Positions 35,210 through 43,890 of a stretch of DNA of 64,000 nucleotides are shown here, piece by piece; position 1 is the first letter of the stretch; every line of letters begins with the position of its first letter. The notes beneath the pieces were generated by a model that made no database searches, was not told where the DNA came from, and saw nothing but the letters and a program-made list of their open reading frames with translations. The position numbers and the translations under genes were made by a program. Origin of the DNA: Fabrea salina (Eukaryota > Ciliophora > Heterotrichea > Heterotrichida > Fabreidae); assembly GCA_022984795.1 (NCBI GenBank), contig JALIHJ010000009.1:62001-126000 (forward strand). Reading direction: 5' to 3'.

Positions 35210-36050
35210 ATGATATATTTCCCAAAAGGTAACCCAGTTTTTTATGCCGTAATGCAATAAGCAGTCTATTTTTGGAACTCTGTACGTTATAATAGTTGGT
35301 CACTATTTACTTTGGGAAGAACTGCTTCAAATAAAAAAGACTTACGTTTACTTAAGTGCAGTTTTTACTGTACCTTTGAGTGTAATGATCCTAGCCTGCT
35401 ACTTAAGATGCATTTTTAGTGACCCTGGCTTTATAAAGAATTTAAAACACCAAAAAAACTGGAAGTGGTGCGGAACTTGCAAGCAAACTAAGCCTCCTAG
35501 GGCATACCACTGTTCAAATTGTGGAAGGTGTGTTTTTAAGATGGACCACCACTGCCACTACATGAACAACTGCATTGGAGCAAACAACCTGAAGTTCCAC
35601 TTGCAATTCACAGGTTACATGGGGCTTGGGAGTTTATACGCTTTATCTTTTCTGACGTTTGTGTTTGCTTCGAAGTGGAAAGCCCAAAGGGAACTCAGTT
35701 GCTTAAGCCTCGGTTTAGGAGTATTAGGAATCCTGTTTTCACTGGTCGGGTTTCTTCTGTCTACAAGTGTCTCTATTGACATATGGACTAGAGTGATTAC
35801 GAACATGACTTATATAGAAAAACTTAAAAAACTAATAGGCAAGCAGTTGAGCTTTGGAGAAACAATAACTAGAGTGTTTGGAACTTCAAGTTACTTCCTG
35901 CCTTCCACTCCTGACTTAAGAATAAACTACTTTGAAGAAACTTTTGAAACCAAACTGGAAGGACAGTCTTACTCAGTATTGATCAAACTGCACTTAATAG
36001 GTGCTTTCAATGTTTTATTGGCTTTTCTGTTTGGAGTTAGCTTTAATTAA
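35210..36050 (+). CDS. DHHC-type protein S-acyltransferase, with 16-nt intron
   Basis: Exons 35210-35248 and 35265-36050 give 274 residues. The DHHC-CRD is clear: WCGTCKQTKPPRAYHCSNCG then CVFKMDHHCHYMNNCIG. The frame is open upstream of any ATG back to 35254, and this stretch encodes TM1/TM2-like sequence (SIFGTLYVIIVGHYLLW, YLSAVFTVPLSVMILACYL). Removing the 16-nt intron links it to MIYFPKGNPVFYA, which supplies the ATG. Four transmembrane segments result, two on each side of the CRD, the normal topology. It palmitoylates membrane proteins on cysteine. The C-terminus is short, without ankyrin repeats. Confidence 0.88.
35249..35264 (+). other. 16-nt intron in DHHC acyltransferase gene
   Basis: GTAATGCAATAAGCAG, phase 0 between codons 13 and 14. 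It contains TAA in frame; removal fuses the ATG-bearing exon to the otherwise start-less TM1 coding sequence. Its ATAAGCAG end resembles the intron at 38316-38331. Confidence 0.85.
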
Positions 36051-36668
36051 CTAAGCTTTTTTAACTTTGACCTTGGGTATGACTGATTCAATAAGCAAAT
36101 ACTTAAAAAACATGTTGGCAGCAATAAACCCTAGCATGCAAAGCAGCTGTTGCTCAAATGTTAAGTTGTTGAGTATTTCGTAAGAGAAGCTTTCTGTCTT
36201 TTTGTGCACTGTGTATTGAATGAACCCATACCACAAGCCTAAGTAAACTTCAAACACTCCCAGTAACTTCAAACTAGGAACTTCCAAACCTGCTAAGTTC
36301 CTGCTTTCCAATAAAGCAACAACCAAAAGTCCTCCGTTAAAAGGAACCAATTTCAGAACTTTGTCCAAGTCAGTTTCAAAAACGTCCTCAAAAGGCTGGA
36401 AAACCAAATTCACCAAAGTAGTTGTGATAGTGAAAGAAGCAGCTACTAAGTAAGAGGACAAAACAAACTTCTCCTTCAAAAAACTGGACTTAACTGAGCG
36501 AATAACCGCACAGAAAAAATAAGAAAGCAGCAAAAACAAAGACACCACGTCCAAAGAAGACAGCTTAAGTATCATTTGGTTCTGGGAAATCCCTTTGGAC
36601 TTCACCAAGTTGTACCAGGACAAAAACCCTAAGCCTAAGATATTCGCTAACCACCACAGCGCCTTCAT
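36051..36668 (-). CDS. Multi-pass membrane protein, unknown
   Basis: 205 residues with about five to six hydrophobic segments (2-18, 41-58, 70-92, 108-120, 134-152, 174-192) and a basic C-terminus (KVKVKKA). Topology and size resemble FAR-17a/AIG1-type proteins such as the one encoded at 37663, but the characteristic Thr/His catalytic residues are not evident, so no family is assigned. A C-terminal lysine cluster may retain it in the endoplasmic reticulum. Its start is 8 bp from porphobilinogen synthase, and its TAG abuts the TAA of the DHHC gene. Confidence 0.7.
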   Translation of the reverse strand: MKALWWLANILGLGFLSWYNLVKSKGISQNQMILKLSSLDVVSLFLLLSYFFCAVIRSVKSSFLKEKFVLSSYLVAASFTITTTLVNLVFQPFEDVFETDLDKVLKLVPFNGGLLVVALLESRNLAGLEVPSLKLLGVFEVYLGLWYGFIQYTVHKKTESFSYEILNNLTFEQQLLCMLGFIAANMFFKYLLIESVIPKVKVKKA

Positions 36669-36676
36669 AAATTAAT

Positions 36677-37657
36677 ATGGACGCACAGCACTATTTCCAC
36701 AACTCTTATCGCCACCCTATTTGCAGGGAGTGGCACTCTACTCACTTACTCAGGGACTTCAACTTAGTGTACCCAGTGTTTGTATCTAACCAAGAAGAAG
36801 AGAAAACAGAAATTTCTAGCATGCCTGGAAACTACAGGTACGGCTACTTAAACGTAGTTGAAGAACTGCGTCCTTTAATCAGAAGAGAGGGCCCCAGGCT
36901 CAGAGCCATTATGCTTTTTGGAGTCATGAACTCTGAGGACAAGGATGAAGAAGGGAACTCTTTTGCCGACTCCCCTGTCATCCAGGCACTCAGGAACCTT
37001 AAGCTGGCTTACGGGTCTGACTTGCTTTTGTGTGTTGACATCTGTTTGTGTGGGTACACTTCTTACGGCCACTGCGGAATAGTTAAAGAAGACGGCACCT
37101 TAGACTTACTTAGGTCGCAGCACCAACTTGCCCAGATGTCACTTAAGTTTGCTGAAGCAGGTGCAGACGTGATTTGTCCCTCGGACATGATGGACGGAAG
37201 GATTTACTACATAAAAGAACTGCTGCTAGAACATAAGTTGTTTACTCCTATTCTGTCTTACTCAAGCAAGTTCCATTCTTGTTTTTACGGTCCTTTTAGG
37301 GACGCTGCTCACTCAGCGCCTTCTTTTGGAGATAGAGGAGGGTACCAACTTCCCCCAAACGCTAGGGAACTTGCTATACGTGCAGCTAAAAGAGACATTG
37401 CTGAAGGAGCTGACTTCGTAATGGTTAAGCCAGGAATGCCTTACTTGGATATAATTAGAGACTTGAAGAACGAAGTGAGGGTGCCTATTGCTTGTTATCA
37501 AGTTTCAGGGGAGTATGCTATGATTTACTTTGCAGCCCAGGCAGGAGCTATTGACTTGAAGAAGTCAGTTATGGAGTCCATGAACGGGTTTTTGAGGGCA
37601 GGCTGCCAAATCATCATAACTTACTTCGCACCTCAGATTCTAGAATGGATTAACTAA
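36677..37657 (+). CDS. ALAD: Porphobilinogen synthase (delta-aminolevulinate dehydratase)
   Basis: 326 residues, full length. Condenses two 5-aminolevulinate molecules to porphobilinogen in haem synthesis. Visible features are the zinc-binding cysteine cluster CVDICLCGYTSYGHCG (animal/fungal type rather than the Asp-rich Mg type of plants and apicomplexans), DVICPSDMMDGR, the first active-site Lys in SYSSKFHSCFYGPFRDA and the Schiff-base Lys in DFVMVKPGMPYLD, and YQVSGEYAMI. No targeting peptide is seen, so it is cytosolic. No intron. Confidence 0.97.
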   Translation: MDAQHYFHNSYRHPICREWHSTHLLRDFNLVYPVFVSNQEEEKTEISSMPGNYRYGYLNVVEELRPLIRREGPRLRAIMLFGVMNSEDKDEEGNSFADSPVIQALRNLKLAYGSDLLLCVDICLCGYTSYGHCGIVKEDGTLDLLRSQHQLAQMSLKFAEAGADVICPSDMMDGRIYYIKELLLEHKLFTPILSYSSKFHSCFYGPFRDAAHSAPSFGDRGGYQLPPNARELAIRAAKRDIAEGADFVMVKPGMPYLDIIRDLKNEVRVPIACYQVSGEYAMIYFAAQAGAIDLKKSVMESMNGFLRAGCQIIITYFAPQILEWIN

Positions 37658-37662
37658 TAAAG

Positions 37663-38295
37663 ATGGTGCTTGCAAAGTACTTCCTTCCGGCTTTCTTGGG
37701 ACTCACGCTTTACGAGATGCTTTGGCACAGAATAGACAGAGGACTTCATTACTTTGTGTGGAAACTTTCAACTTTAACTTGGTTGTGCATGATCTTTACA
37801 ATAGTTTACTTTTCAATGAGAGTTTTGAACCACGCTAGAGTCACCAAAATATCTTCTGCTCTAATGAGCATTAGTTATTTAGTTTGTTTAACTTTGTCTT
37901 GTGTAGTGGTGGCTGCTTACTGGGGTCTTTACCTAAAGAACCCTTTGTTGGTAGACAGGCACTTGTACAATGGTTGGGACTTTGATTACTTATGTAACCT
38001 TTTCTTGCATGGCGGGAACTTGGTGTTAGTGATTATGGAAGGTTATTCTTTAAAGGACTTTGTGTGTCCTAGTAACAAGTTTTTCTTGACCTTTGAGTTG
38101 TGCTTTTGTGTAGCTTACTCAACCCTGCAAAGAGTTTCCCGAAGCATCACTGGAATACCTGTGTACAACTTCTTGGACGACTTCAGCACTCTGCAGTTAG
38201 GGGTGTTTTACTTGATACTCTACGTGTTTGGAATAAGCATAAAGCTCCTTGCAGCTAGTTTGATTTCAAAAAACACTCATAAAAAGCTAAAATAA
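37663..38295 (+). CDS. Six-pass membrane protein, FAR-17a/AIG1-like
   Basis: 210 residues with about six transmembrane segments. The stretch WDFDYLCNLFLHGGNLVLVI resembles the N-L-x-x-H motif of AIG1/ADTRP (where Thr and His hydrolyse fatty-acid esters of hydroxy fatty acids), and VYNFLDDFS follows at the right place. The Thr equivalent is not certain. Function as a lipid hydrolase is therefore tentative. It starts 5 bp after the porphobilinogen synthase stop and is followed after one base by the next ATG. Confidence 0.7.
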   Translation: MVLAKYFLPAFLGLTLYEMLWHRIDRGLHYFVWKLSTLTWLCMIFTIVYFSMRVLNHARVTKISSALMSISYLVCLTLSCVVVAAYWGLYLKNPLLVDRHLYNGWDFDYLCNLFLHGGNLVLVIMEGYSLKDFVCPSNKFFLTFELCFCVAYSTLQRVSRSITGIPVYNFLDDFSTLQLGVFYLILYVFGISIKLLAASLISKNTHKKLK

Positions 38296-38296
38296 A

Positions 38297-39896
38297 ATGG
38301 TCGAGCACATTAATTGTAACTTCTTAAGCAGATGAAGAAGAGCTTGCAGAGCTCAAAAAGAAATACCTAGAAAACCCACCGAAGTCCAAACGGTCCAAGC
38401 AAAAAGACTCTACTTTCATGAACAGTGTGCAAAGCCCCTACTTAACTACTACTTCACGTATGAGTCTGGACATGCCAGAGAAAATCAAACATCGCATTGA
38501 AGAAGAAAGGAAAAAGTCAGCTGAACTGGATGAACAGATCTCCAACTACCAAGAAAAAGTCAACGAACTCCGAAAGAACCTAGGAGGAGTCTATTCCACC
38601 TCCGACAAACAAAAACAAATGACCCGTGAAATCAAGACCCTTGAAAACCGACTTGACAAAGCTATGCAGAAGTACAACCAAACAGTCTCCAACAACAAAA
38701 AACTCAGAGGCGAAATTGACAAGTTGCGCAAAGACAAAAACATCTACGAAAGCACCTTTAAAAAGCTCCAAAAAGACCTAGAAGACAAAAGGACTGAAAT
38801 GGCCGAAGCAATATCCTCAGCCGAGTTGGCTTACAAAAACCGAGAAAAAGCCCTCCAGCACTTAGAAGAACTCAAACAACAAAACGAAGAAGAACAAAAA
38901 CAGTACGAAAAAGAATGGAACGAACTCATGAACCAAATCGAACAAGAAAAGAAAAGGAAAGAATTCATCCAACAACGCGAAAAAGAAAAACTCCAGGAAA
39001 ACACAATAGCCGAGATCGACCCTGAAGACGAAGCCAAAATCAAAAGCCTAGCTAACTTGTCCGAAGCCGAAAAACAGTCAACTAACGAAAGTCTCCAACT
39101 AGTCAAAAGCTACGAAGAAGCCATAGAAAAAATAAAAGCTGAAACAGGCGTAGAGTCCTTGCAGGAACTAGTAGATGCTTTTCTAAGGTACGAAGAAAAA
39201 AACTCCAGTTTACTTAACTTCGTAAATGAGCTCACTGGCGAAATCGAGCAGCTAGAAAAACAAATAGAAGACATCAAAGCTGAAATCAGCAGGTACAAGC
39301 AAATGGGGGCTATGACAGACACCTCCAAAAAGAAGGTACTTCAGAAGATGGAGGAGAAACTAGCCAGCATGGAGTTCAGGAACAACATAAACGAACAAAG
39401 GTACAAAGAGTCTATGAAAACCATAGCTTTCATCAAAGAACAACTAAAAAGCTTTTTGCAGACCCTAGACCCAGAGGACCCCATCCTCAAAGAAATGGAG
39501 GAAGAAGCCTTGACTGAACCCAACATGATGAAGTACTTAGCTGAAGTAGAACAACGCGCTAACAAAATAATCCAAAGCTACGCCTTGATTCAAGCTCAAA
39601 AACTCCAAACTGAAGCTATGATGAAAGAAGACCCCGAACTCCACAAAAGCAACATTGCTGCTCTCAACAACGTAATGGCTTTAGGGTCCCAAACTATGGG
39701 AAACACTGCCCCAATCACTATTCCTTTGCCTGTGTTGCAAGATGAAGAAGATGACGGAATGGACGTAGACGACGAAGAAATTCCTCTGCCTGTTGACGAA
39801 CTCCGAGCCCGCGCTGAAAGAACCCTGCAGAACTGGAAACTCACCCGCTCTTCTACCAACAAACCTAATAAACCTTCTAAACGCAATAAAAAGTAA
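38297..39896 (+). CDS. ODAD1: Outer dynein arm docking complex coiled-coil protein (ODAD1/DC2 family), with 16-nt intron
   Basis: Exons 38297-38315 and 38332-39896 give 527 residues. The second exon alone is open upstream of its first ATG (38418) as DEEELAELKKKYLENP, and the 16-nt intron joins it to MVEHINY. The protein is almost wholly coiled coil. Its core (QMTREIKTLENRLDKAMQKY, NNKKLRGEIDKLRKDK, STFKKLQKDLEDKRTEMAE, QKQYEKEWNELMNQIEQEKK) follows CCDC114/ODAD1, CCDC63 and Chlamydomonas DC2. These proteins fix outer dynein arms to ciliary doublet microtubules. The C-terminus is acidic then basic. The ATG is one base after the previous stop. Confidence 0.88.
38316..38331 (+). other. 16-nt intron in ODAD1-like gene
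   Basis: GTAACTTCTTAAGCAG, after the first base of codon 7. Removal turns an otherwise terminating frame (TGA at the junction) into MVEHINYEEELAEL. Confidence 0.85.
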
Positions 39897-39899
39897 AAA
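39895..39899 (-). terminator. Pol III T5 terminator of tRNA-Arg
   Basis: TTTTT on the minus strand immediately after the discriminator base. It shares two bases with the TAA stop of the convergent ODAD1-like gene. Confidence 0.8.
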
Positions 39900-39971
39900 C
39901 GACTCTACAGGGATTCGAACCCCAACTTCATGCTCCGTAGGCATACGTGCTAACCATTACACTATAGAGTC
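39900..39971 (-). tRNA. tRNA-Arg (ACG)
   Basis: 72 nt on the minus strand. The acceptor stem GACTCTA pairs perfectly with TAGAGTC. The D arm is GTGTAATGGTTAGCAC. The anticodon loop CTACGGA has anticodon ACG flanked by T33 and a purine. The T arm has loop TTCGAAT with GGG/CCC pairs, and the discriminator is G. ACG reads CGU (and CGC as inosine). CCA is not encoded. The B box GGTTCGAATCC is intact. An A5 run on the plus strand (39895-39899) is the T5 polymerase III terminator. The gene lies antisense just beyond the ODAD1 stop codon. Confidence 0.95.
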
Positions 39972-40006
39972 TTGTTGGAGTTTAGGCCTCCACTTGTTCT
40001 AAATAC

Positions 40007-40594
40007 TTATTTTACTAGGAGTTTCTCTGAAAGGTCCATAGCAATGTTAGCTAGTTGGTCAGCTTCGGAGTTTAGCTCTCTAGGGATGTAAGTTAGCTTG
40101 AATTCAGAAAACACTTTTGCTTCTTCTTTGGCTTTTTCATAGAGTTCTTTTAAGTTTTCGTGGTTCACCCTCCAGTTCCCCACCATTTGGTTAACTACTA
40201 ACTTAGAGTCCATCCTTACTTCTAGACTTTTGAGTTTGTGGGAACTTGCCAGTTCAATTGCTAGTAGTAAAGAGTGGTACTCAGCTTGGTTGTTGGTGCA
40301 GAGTCCCAAATACTTGTGACTTTCGTCTAGTTTTTGGTTGTGTTCATCATACAACACAGCTCCGCACCCTGCAATCCCAGGGTTCTTTCTTGAGCCTCCG
40401 TCAGCAAAAGCTACTGGTAACTCGCTAAAGGACTCTTTCAAAGGGTGGCTTAAGAACTCTAAGGCCTCTGACTTAGACTCAAACTTTTTAAATTCCGCGC
40501 CTGAGTAACCCTTAACGCTTTTTTGGCACTCAGCCCACGAATGAAAGATCCCCAGCTTTCTTCCTTTCCTTACAGCGTAGTAGAGTCTCTGCAT
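40007..40594 (-). CDS. RNASEH1: Ribonuclease H1-type enzyme
   Basis: 195 residues. An N-terminal hybrid-binding domain (1-48: YYAVRKGRKLGIFHSWAECQ, YSGAEFKKFESKSEAL) precedes a small RNase H domain. The catalytic acids are in place: Asp65 (FADGGSRKNPG), Glu105 (NNQAEYHSLL), Asp129 (VRMDSKLVV) and Asp179 (NSEADQLAN). It cleaves the RNA strand of RNA-DNA hybrids during replication and R-loop removal. The core is of the short, plant/archaeal-like type (ADGGSRKNPG, no basic protrusion). A presequence is not evident. Confidence 0.93.
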   Translation of the reverse strand: MQRLYYAVRKGRKLGIFHSWAECQKSVKGYSGAEFKKFESKSEALEFLSHPLKESFSELPVAFADGGSRKNPGIAGCGAVLYDEHNQKLDESHKYLGLCTNNQAEYHSLLLAIELASSHKLKSLEVRMDSKLVVNQMVGNWRVNHENLKELYEKAKEEAKVFSEFKLTYIPRELNSEADQLANIAMDLSEKLLVK

Positions 40595-40643
40595 ATATTT
40601 ATTAAGTTGACTTAATTGGTTACTTAACAGCGGAGCTAAAGTT

Positions 40644-42557
40644 TTAGTCTAGTTTTATTAAAGAGTACATGTTTCTGACGAAAGCAAACGTAGCTAAAAA
40701 CCCAACAGTCCCAGTTACAAGTGCATACCCACAACTAGCCAAAAACATATACCCAAAGTAAAGCACAATCGAAGACAACCTAACAATGTTGAGTTCCAGC
40801 AAGTAGTACAGCACAGAGTAACCAAACAAGTATAAACCTGAAGAACCTGCTACTGCAAAGCTCAGCCACCACCACCTGTAGTCCTCCTTGCACAGCAGAA
40901 TGTAAGTCATTAGCACTGAAACCTCTGCAGAAGTAATAATCAGCACTATGAAGCACAGAAACAAAAACCCAAACAAATAGTAAAACAAGGTATGATGCCA
41001 CAAACTCTTCATAACGTAGCTCAGCTCAATAAACATGCACCCAAAGGGCAAGGACCCCGCCAACACACTTAAAGACTTCAACTTACTGTTAGAAGCATTT
41101 TCAGTAAGTGGTTTAGGAATCTTGTTCACCAAACAAGGGTACTGTATGGAAGGCTTTTTGAATCCCAAGCTTGCACCTAAGAACACCAGGGGCATAGACA
41201 CTCCAAACCACAATAACAAAAGCACCAACAAGTACACAAAAGGAACTGCTCCTGAGCTACTCTCCATCCAGCTAAAAAGGTTTATCACAAAAAACACTCC
41301 AAAGCACAGCCCTGGAAACACTATAGAAGTTGCCAAGGCACAGCGTTTCCAAAGTTCTCCTCCAAAACTTTTATAAAGCCTTGCAGAAGAATACCCTCCG
41401 AAAATCCCCATCAGCACATAGGACCACAGCATCGCTGTTAAAAGAGCTCCTCTGTGCGTGGGTGACAAAAACCCTAAACAAGCAAACACTATTGTAAACA
41501 GAAGCATAGCTGTGGTTTGCACTCCGTTACCTATGATCACTGCAAATATTCCACTGAACTGTGGAGCTCTGAAGACGTCGCCTCTAATTTGTTTCCAGCC
41601 TGAGTCGTTTTCGGAGTCTATGTTTTCGTTGTAAGCATTTACATCTCTGTTGAGTGACCTTTTAATGATGTGGGCTACCATTCCTGACAAAAACAAAACC
41701 ATTGCAAAGGAATTGATTATGCCGAGCCAGTGAACTTCGTCCCCAGAAGAGGAATACAGGTAGTAGTCCCACCTGGAAGCCCACTTGTTAGGGGAGTCTT
41801 CGAAAGTCACACTGTAAGTGTAGATAATTTCTGGGCCTAAAGGCTGTGGAGGATTCTTGTCTAAATAAGTGAACTGAAATTCTTCTGTGATTTCATCAGG
41901 TTTAAGAAGCACTTCTTCGTTGTACTCTTGTTCAAAAAAGTTTTTGTAAGTTTCAGAGTTGCAACTTAAGGAGTCGTAGGAGTTAAGCATGCTTAGTGGC
42001 TCCACTAGGAAACCTACCACTCTCCAAGTTGGTTCCTCAAAGTTGTTAGTTTGGTGAACTTGAACTACGATGTTTACGTGGTTGTTGACATAGTACCCAC
42101 CTTCAAGTTTAAACCCAATAGGGAACCCATCTTGATAGTAAGAGTACTTAGAAGCACCTTCTCCGTCAAAACTAGTAATTCTGAAGCCTGATGGAAGGTT
42201 GTCTAGTACCCAGGATGCTCGATACTTGTTGTCAATCATCCATTTAAAGTTTTTTCTTTCTTTAGGAGTGTTTTGTTTTGTGCACAAAACTTCACACCTT
42301 TTTTGTTGTCCCATTTGGAGTTGGTAAGCTGACTTTTCAATCCTTTCACCTGTGAGTATTTGTCCTAGGTTCTCTGACTGAGCACTGGAATCCTTTGGCT
42401 TGCAGAAATTCAAGAAGTAGTAACTAAATGGCAACTGTGTTGCAGACGAGTCCAAGTTGACTACATACAAGTCTAAGCTTTCCTCTTGTTTGTAGTCGCG
42501 AGGTGCAACTCCCGGCAAATAGAAACCATGCACTACTGACAAAAGCAATATTAGCAT
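40644..42557 (-). CDS. TM9SF: TM9SF (nonaspanin) family protein
   Basis: 637 residues. A signal peptide (1-11, LLLSVVHGF cleavage region) leads to FYLPGVAPRDY, the family's conserved mature start. A ~260-residue lumenal domain follows, including YYFLNFCKP, VDNKYR-type motif IDNKYRASWVLDNLP, and VVGFLVEP. Nine transmembrane segments come next (WLGIINSFAMVLFLSGMV onward), with RGDVFRAPQ, GGYSSARLYKSFGG and FGCMFIELSYVM. It ends in KLD after FVRNMYSLI, the Golgi/COPI retention region of the family. TM9SF proteins sort membrane cargo and affect adhesion. Confidence 0.94.
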   Translation of the reverse strand: MLILLLSVVHGFYLPGVAPRDYKQEESLDLYVVNLDSSATQLPFSYYFLNFCKPKDSSAQSENLGQILTGERIEKSAYQLQMGQQKRCEVLCTKQNTPKERKNFKWMIDNKYRASWVLDNLPSGFRITSFDGEGASKYSYYQDGFPIGFKLEGGYYVNNHVNIVVQVHQTNNFEEPTWRVVGFLVEPLSMLNSYDSLSCNSETYKNFFEQEYNEEVLLKPDEITEEFQFTYLDKNPPQPLGPEIIYTYSVTFEDSPNKWASRWDYYLYSSSGDEVHWLGIINSFAMVLFLSGMVAHIIKRSLNRDVNAYNENIDSENDSGWKQIRGDVFRAPQFSGIFAVIIGNGVQTTAMLLFTIVFACLGFLSPTHRGALLTAMLWSYVLMGIFGGYSSARLYKSFGGELWKRCALATSIVFPGLCFGVFFVINLFSWMESSSGAVPFVYLLVLLLLWFGVSMPLVFLGASLGFKKPSIQYPCLVNKIPKPLTENASNSKLKSLSVLAGSLPFGCMFIELSYVMKSLWHHTLFYYLFGFLFLCFIVLIITSAEVSVLMTYILLCKEDYRWWWLSFAVAGSSGLYLFGYSVLYYLLELNIVRLSSIVLYFGYMFLASCGYALVTGTVGFLATFAFVRNMYSLIKLD

Positions 42558-42573
42558 TTTTATAAATAGTTAA

Positions 42574-43260
42574 TTACTTGGCTTTTTTATTTTTACTAAC
42601 CCCTATAGTTTTAGCCTTAGCCGTAAGCCACTTTTTAAAGGTTTTTTCGCACTTATACAAGTAAGAACCTGAAGATGTCCTAATGGTGTTTCTGGTGTCG
42701 TCAACAAAGTCCAAAAGGTTGTCTAAGCGCTGTTCAAAACCTGTGCTGAAGCTTTCGCAAATGTTCTTGAGTTTCCAGTTGAGTTTTACAGTGTAAGCAG
42801 TAGCGCGGGAAACTCCTAGAGACTCTGGGGTGTAGTTTTCGAGTATTAGCATTTCTTGGAACTTTTCTTTGTTCACAATGATCCTTCTAATAACTTCTTT
42901 GACGTCAAAAGGTTCTTCGAAGGCTACTTCTAAGAGCTTTGGTTTCTGAGACACATTTACGTAGGGTCCGTTAACTACGTAGTCCATCCCTAAACCTACC
43001 ATCATCTGGTCTGTAACCGGACCTTTCAGTATCTTGATTTCGTTAATTTCTTTGACTCTCCGTAGCAGCTGTAGCTTTTCCTTTTTCTTGAGAATCGAAA
43101 ACTTGGTGTTTTTTACAAGCCCCGCGGTCAAATGCACTTTGTTGAACTGGCTTTTGACTTCTTTGATAAAATTGTAAAGACTCACATCAAAAATCTCGAA
43201 GTCAACCACTGCCAGCACTTTGACAACGTTTTTGGCAGGAGCGCTGTTAGAATCTTCCAT
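42574..43260 (-). CDS. Cytidylyltransferase-like protein without HxGH
   Basis: 228 residues. The pattern VLAVVDFEIFDVSLYNFIKE, FNKVHLTAGLV, SILKKKEKLQLLRRVKEINE, VTDQMMVGLGMDYVVNGPY follows the Rossmann fold of choline- or ethanolamine-phosphate cytidylyltransferases (FDLFHxGH, V.L.VG, EERYEALRH, ITPEFL...DYVAHGD). However, the HxGH nucleotide motif is missing (FDVSLYNF). A helical tail (YTVKLNWKLKNICESFSTGF, DNLLDFVDDTRN) resembles the CCT membrane helix region, and the end is lysine-rich. It is likely catalytically inactive. A completely different family remains possible because similarity is by pattern only. Confidence 0.55.
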   Translation of the reverse strand: MEDSNSAPAKNVVKVLAVVDFEIFDVSLYNFIKEVKSQFNKVHLTAGLVKNTKFSILKKKEKLQLLRRVKEINEIKILKGPVTDQMMVGLGMDYVVNGPYVNVSQKPKLLEVAFEEPFDVKEVIRRIIVNKEKFQEMLILENYTPESLGVSRATAYTVKLNWKLKNICESFSTGFEQRLDNLLDFVDDTRNTIRTSSGSYLYKCEKTFKKWLTAKAKTIGVSKNKKAK

Positions 43261-43277
43261 TTATATCCCATTACTAA

Positions 43278-43862
43278 TCACTTAGGTTTATTTTCTGAAG
43301 CTAACTGTCTGGCCTCTTCGTAACTCAACTTAGGCACCCTAGTGGGGTCTTGGACTTCGTTTTCGTCATAAAACTTGGCGTAGGCAGTAGCCATGTCTTC
43401 TTGGGGGCCTTCTTGGTTCCTAATTCCTCCTAGTCCTCCGTAGAACTCGCACAGGCTCTGTTCCATCTCTTCAGGTTCAGGTGCGCCTCTTACTCCAAAG
43501 AACTTGTACATGCTTTCTTTAGGAATGGACTCAGAAGGGTCGCGTGGTACTTCGGGGTACTCTTTGGGTTTCAAAGGCATTACTGGAATTCTTGTTTGGT
43601 TAGTGAAGCACTCAGTGGTAACGGACTTGTATTTGTCTTGGATGGGCAGGTCAATTCCTTTGTTGTACTTCTTCAAAGAGGAATCTTCTGTGATGTTTCC
43701 AAAAGTCTTCCCAAAAAGGTTCTCAGATCTAATTCCCGGGACGAACCCTTGGTAGTTAGGAATATGGGGCCTAGGACCGTTGTTAGCTGCTTCTTCTTCT
43801 AGCTTGTCCATGCTAGGTATGTACCCTGTGTAACCAGGTAAGTGACCTTTACGCTCCAGCAT
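43278..43862 (-). CDS. CIMIP2/FAM166-like ciliary microtubule inner protein
   Basis: 194 residues. The N-terminus has the family's GYTG-x-(I/V)P motif twice (LPGYTGYIPSMD and IPNYQGFVPGIRSENLFGKTFG), followed by proline-rich disordered segments (IPVMPLKPKEYPEVPRD). These short motifs are typical of FAM166/CIMIP2 proteins inside ciliary doublet microtubules. No enzymatic domain. It ends with TGA, one of only two TGA stops in the window. Neighbours TTLL and ODAD1 are also ciliary, though divergent clustering by function may be chance. Confidence 0.7.
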   Translation of the reverse strand: MLERKGHLPGYTGYIPSMDKLEEEAANNGPRPHIPNYQGFVPGIRSENLFGKTFGNITEDSSLKKYNKGIDLPIQDKYKSVTTECFTNQTRIPVMPLKPKEYPEVPRDPSESIPKESMYKFFGVRGAPEPEEMEQSLCEFYGGLGGIRNQEGPQEDMATAYAKFYDENEVQDPTRVPKLSYEEARQLASENKPK

Positions 43863-43890
43863 AACTGTTATAAATATGAAAACAACCCAT

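Noticed and set aside
26671-43280. TGA read as tryptophan, as in Blepharisma
   Set aside because: No conserved domain needs TGA as sense, and both TGA codons lie at natural protein ends.
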